A stretch of DNA of 64,000 nucleotides, taken from NCBI GenBank assembly GCA_025526935.1, contig JAHLKD010000042.1, positions 1 through 64,000 of the forward strand. Direction: 5' to 3'. Shown here one piece after another: positions 60,385 to 64,000 of the stretch. The position numbers and the translations under genes were made by a program. Within the stretch, counting starts at the first letter, position 1, and each line of letters begins with the position of its first letter. A model generated the notes under the pieces. The model saw only the letters and a list, made by a program, of their open reading frames with translations, had not been told where the DNA came from and made no database searches. The DNA comes from Cladochytrium replicatum (Eukaryota; Chytridiomycota; Chytridiomycetes; Cladochytriales; Cladochytriaceae).

Positions 60385-60831
60385 GTGCTCGACCGTGACT
60401 TTAAGGGAACCTTCTACACCGATTCAGCTGCAGCTCAGCAAGTTTTCATCGATCACAACGAAGAAGTCAAGAGATTCGCGAAAGAACATGGGAAGGAGTT
60501 GCTTGTGTATGAAGTATCACAAGGCTGGGAACCCATCTGTGAGTTTCTCGGTGTTCCTGTCCCCGACGTGCCGTTTCCTAAGGTCAACGACACCGAAGAG
60601 TTTAACGCGAGGATTGTCTGGATGCGGGTTGTCGATCGAGCGCTGATCGCCCTACTGGTCGCTGGAATTGCTACAGGTTTAACAATGCAGGCCAGGTTGT
60701 ATCAGTCCATCCTATCTTGCCAACCTTTCGCCGCGCCTCCCTCTGATGGCTCTTGCTTTGGCAATGCTCAAAACGCACTTTACTTCCACGCATTCGTCGA
60801 AAGTTCTTTTGTTGCCTTGCGACGCTCCTAA
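60385..60831 (+). pseudogene. Sulfotransferase-like gene, C-terminal half
   Basis: The plus frame encodes ANVLDRDFKGTFYTDSAA, then FIDHNEEVKRFAKEHGKELL, VYEVSQGWEPICEFLGVPVP, DVPFPKVNDTEEFNARI and a hydrophobic segment VDRALIALLVAGIATGL. The GWEPxCEFLGVPVPDxPFPxVND block is the conserved C-terminal part of fungal Sulfotransfer_4 proteins, which often end with a membrane helix. No N-terminal half precedes it on this strand; that half sits just upstream in reverse. A frame extends left to 60262 but has no family similarity there. Confidence 0.75.
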
Positions 60832-61231
60832 GGCATTCTGGAAGTGTGGCCGGAACTCTGTCGGTTTGGATTCCATTTGGCGGGTTACGGGTATGATTGG
60901 CGTTAGACACATTTGCACGTTTGATGACAAACAGGAGTTAACAAAAATTGTGTAGTTGAACCCAGTGAAATAGTCTACTAGCGTGCTAAGATGCATTTGA
61001 TCCTAGCAAGGCACGGTCATATTAAATGTTCTTCATGGGGGCGGGGCCCGGCCCGGGGTATTTGGCTATCAAATCCCTGAGCAATCCCTGGTGGCGTGCA
61101 CAGCATCCCTTCAATTATTGTTAGCTAATAGAAAAACCTTTCGGCTTTTGGCGTGCTGGTGGGGCTACCGAGCGGAGGAACTTTTAAAAGGCACAGGGAC
61201 ATGCCTAAATAGACTGGAGAAACTGTAGAAG
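60832..61231. other. Intergenic, with a short GC-rich patch
   Basis: GGGGCGGGGCCCGGCCCGGG lies at about 61037-61058. No gene is supported; the right part is the upstream region of the gene at 61232. Confidence 0.4.
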
Positions 61232-62200
61232 ATGAACGGCTCTCTGATTCTGCTCTTCGCGCTATTTGCATTTGTGCCGTCCCTCATATCGATCACACAT
61301 GCTCAATCCGCTTTGCGCATCCGCAACATCCAATACTGCGAGCTCCTTCTCGCGTTCAACGCGAACGACACAGTCCTTGTATACAATTCCATGGGTAAGG
61401 AGTAATTGTAAGTTTTGTTTATAATGGCGATCACCAATCAGTTTGATTACAGGTCGAAACCTGTGCCCTGAAGTACTCTTGGGTCCACTCAACGCAACAC
61501 TACCCACTGTCGCCGCACTGTTCGGAGCAGATCTCGCTCTCCTCAATGGACCCCGTTTTTGGACAATGGATTTTGCAACACCCGTGATCTCAACTCCGTC
61601 ATTCCCCGGACAGGGCTCGTGGGTACAAAACTTTGCAGGAATCGAAATGGTAAATCATTTTAACAAGCGTGATAGATTTCTCGCTGATTTTCCTTTGTTT
61701 AGGTGCTTCAAGGAAAGCTTTCGGCAAACGCATCCGCTTTGGCAGCCGGAATGGAAACTGCTTACAAACCATCCAAGGTCATCCGAAAAACAAACTGGAC
61801 CTGGGTTATCGGAAATCCCGCTTACTTCATCGATACCCCCCAGGGTGATAGGTAAATGATGAAGATGCTGATCTCGGAAACCTTCTAACAAATTGCGTGC
61901 AGGTTCATCATGCAGTCATACTCACGTCAGCTTATCACAAGTCTAACAGCAGCGAGTCTGTCAGGGCTCGATAACCTTCTCAGTCTTCCGCAAGGGTTTA
62001 CTTTCTTCTATCTTCCCGCCTTGGAAGCGAACATCACAGTGGCTACTGACTCCGCCGGGGTCGTCCTCACCGATTCGTTCCGCAACACGTACTCCAGTTT
62101 GAACCCAGGGCTATATCTGGGGAACGGTGCTCCATCACCTTCTCCTCCCCCTGCGCTGGCGGCACGAGCAATATCCCCTGTAGAATACGCAGGTGTGTAA
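61232..62200 (+). CDS. Secreted protein of unknown function (four exons)
   Basis: Exons are 61232-61394, 61453-61649, 61703-61851 and 61903-62200, with introns of 51-58 nt (donors GTAAGG, GTAAAT, GTAAAT); phases agree, giving 268 residues. The N-terminus MNGSLILLFALFAFVPSLIS has signal-peptide features with a plausible cleavage after THA. Possible N-glycosylation sites include NDT, NAT, NAS, NWT and NIT. Hydrophobic-aromatic segments (PRFWTMDFATPVIS, LPQGFTFFYLPALEANITV) suggest a folded extracellular domain. A Pro/Ser/Ala-rich region precedes the C-terminus. I see no catalytic motif or known family. Confidence 0.8.
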
Positions 62201-62510
62201 TATCCCAATTCTATTCGTTGTTTAAAGTCTGAACATATGGTCTCCAAGTGGCACATCCGTATGATCGCTGAATCGTCGCAATTCGTTAGATGTCGCGGAT
62301 AGATATATTTTGGCAGTGGCTGTCGCTCCAAAGTCTTGGTCTTTTGTTTGAGTTTCGACTCAGGTCATGCATCATTAGAGAGCACAGTTTTGTTTTTTGG
62401 GTGAAAGCTTTCTGCGGTGATGAGCTCAATTATCCTCAAGAAAAGCTTTGTAACAATGACATTTATGTTATTACTACATGATAACAAGGATGGCATTTTT
62501 CTTAACATCA
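62201..62510. other. Convergent 3' intergenic region
   Basis: Between the 3' ends of the secreted-protein gene and glutathione reductase. No gene seen. Confidence 0.5.
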
Positions 62511-64000
62511 TCACTTCATCGTCACAAGTTCTTCTGCCGCCGTTGGGTGAATGGCAACGGTGTTGTCAAAATCAGCCTTCGTGGCACCTGATAACGCTTT
62601 GAGTACTTCATCCTCCAAAACTGGTACTTCGGCTTACCCATCTTGACTGCAACCGCGAAACCCTGCAGGATCTCGTCTGATCCCTTGCCTGCGATATGCA
62701 GACCCACAATCTTGTTGTTCTCGCCCGTGCAGACCAGCTTGTAGTAAGTCGGAGGCTTGTGTTCTACGTTATTGTTAGTGCATAGAACTGGAATAATCCA
62801 ACATCATTGCTCGCTTACCCAAAAAGGCGTAGTACATATTCGTGAATTTGCTGGTCCAGACTTTGACGTTCTCGGTGCCATACTTCTCTCGCGCTTCCTC
62901 TTCGGTAAGACCCACACTTCCGCAAGTAGGGTGCGAGAAAATTACGGAAGGAATGTTGGTGTAGTCGAGCTTCGACTCTGGTTTTCCACCGAACAAACGG
63001 TCTGACAAGCGACGACCTGCCGCGATGGCAACTAGAAAAGATCGCGAAACTTTTGTCAAACATTCTTTAATAATGCCAATTTTTGTACCTGGGGTCAACA
63101 ATGCAACACCGCAAACGTCCCCGAGCGCATGGACGTTCTCGACGTTGGTATTCTGCCACTCGTCCACAGCAATGAATCCGTCCTTATTCAGAGCAACACC
63201 GGACACCTTCAAGTTCAAAGGCTCTGTGTTTGCGACCCTGCCGACAGCCCAGATCAGCTCCTCGAACCCTTCCTGAACTTCCTCGGTTTTAGTGTCCGAA
63301 CGCTCGCTCGTGATCCGCAAGCTTTTGTTCGAAAGGAGATGCCCAGTCCCGTTCTCGTTTCCGTAGTGAGACCCAGCGATCGGCGTAGAGCTGCTGCTTA
63401 GGTTTTCGACCTTGGTGATTCCGGAACACTTGACGATTTTGACACCGATGCGCTCGTATTCTTTCATCACGGTTTCGCGGATCACGCTGTCGAATGCGCG
63501 GAGGAAGTCGACGTGGCGGATGTAGAGGGTGACATCCGCGCCAAGGACGCGGAGGATCCCCGCGAGTTCAATGGCGATGTATCCCGCACCGGCGACTGCG
63601 ACCTTCTTAGGCAAAGCGGTTAGTTCGAAGAATCCGTCGGAAGTCATTCCGAACTCGCGGGCTCCGGGACGGTCAGGGATCCAGGCGCGCGATCCGGTTG
63701 CGATAAGGACATGCTTTCCTTTGTACTGTTTCCCGTCAACTTCGACAGTGTGTGTATCAACAAACTTTGCGGTACCCCAGATCCTTTCCACGTTCTCTTT
63801 GGTCAAGTTGCCCTCGTAGATCCCGTTCAAACGCTTGATGTACGCATCACGTTTGTCCTTAATCTTGTCCCATGCAAACTGGCCCTTAATCTCAATATCG
63901 AAGCCGTACCCCTTCGCTTCGTGGAGGGTCTCGGCAATAGAAGCTGCAAAACTATTGTCAACGACAACGAGTTGCAGAACCACAACAACCATACCAGCGT
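62511..64000 (-). CDS. GLR1: Glutathione reductase, partial (5' end beyond the window)
   Basis: This flavoenzyme reduces oxidised glutathione with NADPH. Exons visible are 62511-62587, 62638-62763, 62819-63031, 63089-63952 and a few bases from 63995; introns are 42-57 nt. It has [37 protein letters not shown], the NADPH-binding [24 protein letters not shown]-type [15 protein letters not shown] and the FAD-binding [17 protein letters not shown]. The interface domain has [20 protein letters not shown]. The C-terminus [19 protein letters not shown] supplies the catalytic HPTxxEE His-Glu pair. The redox-active cysteine pair and FAD-binding N-terminus lie outside the window. An insertion of about 30 residues ([19 protein letters not shown]...) in the NADPH domain near 63290-63390 is unusual. 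Thioredoxin reductase of the same fold is less likely, given [12 protein letters not shown]. Confidence 0.94.

Overview
The window looks like a fungal chromosome segment. Reconstructed genes carry introns of about 42-69 nt with GT..AG ends (one candidate GC..AG). The conserved genes fit a fungus: ADE2-type AIR carboxylase, SEH1, BFR2/AATF, XPF/RAD1, SPT16 and glutathione reductase. I infer an early-diverging, chytrid-like fungus from the protein sequences and the abundance of Copia, LINE and hAT elements; the exact taxon is not visible. Intron boundaries were placed by hand from splice sites, unbroken frame and family similarity.

Region 1 (1-28 kb) is almost entirely mobile DNA. It starts with three overlapping copies of one Copia element: an inverted fragment, an intact copy (1257 to about 7360) and a truncated tandem copy sharing the middle LTR. 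A GC-rich block with a 152-bp duplication follows, then a broken LINE, a (CT)n tract and a LINE ORF1 piece. A large hAT-type element occupies about 14.84-21.4 kb. It has a BED-finger transposase broken by two frameshifts, arrays of ~97-bp repeats on both sides, and a second unrecognised coiled-coil gene. Then come a Copia 3' end, a second LINE subfamily with adjoining ORF1 and ORF2, and decayed LINE relics.

Region 2 (28-43.5 kb) is gene-dense: a Ser/Gln-rich protein (minus) sharing a 63-bp divergent promoter region with ADE2 (plus); a LINE scrap and a TPR-like relic; a two-exon low-complexity gene (minus); SEH1 (minus) head-to-head with BFR2/AATF (plus); a 255-bp tandem repeat; and an unrecognised coiled-coil gene (plus).

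Region 3 (43.5-49 kb) is AT-rich repeat territory. It has a 46-bp poly(C) tract inside a ~290-bp inverted duplication, LINE pieces, and a Copia element with a 220-bp LTR inserted into a LINE.

Region 4 (49-64 kb) is again genic: phytanoyl-CoA hydroxylase, XPF and SPT16 head-to-tail on the minus strand; a sulfotransferase gene apparently broken by a small inversion; a secreted protein (plus); and glutathione reductase (minus, running off the right edge).

The host genes cover purine synthesis, nuclear pore/vacuole signalling, ribosome biogenesis, peroxisomal alpha-oxidation, DNA repair, chromatin transcription and redox balance. They are neighbours, not a pathway. The most unusual structure is the hAT element with its regularly spaced palindrome-bearing arrays and second gene.
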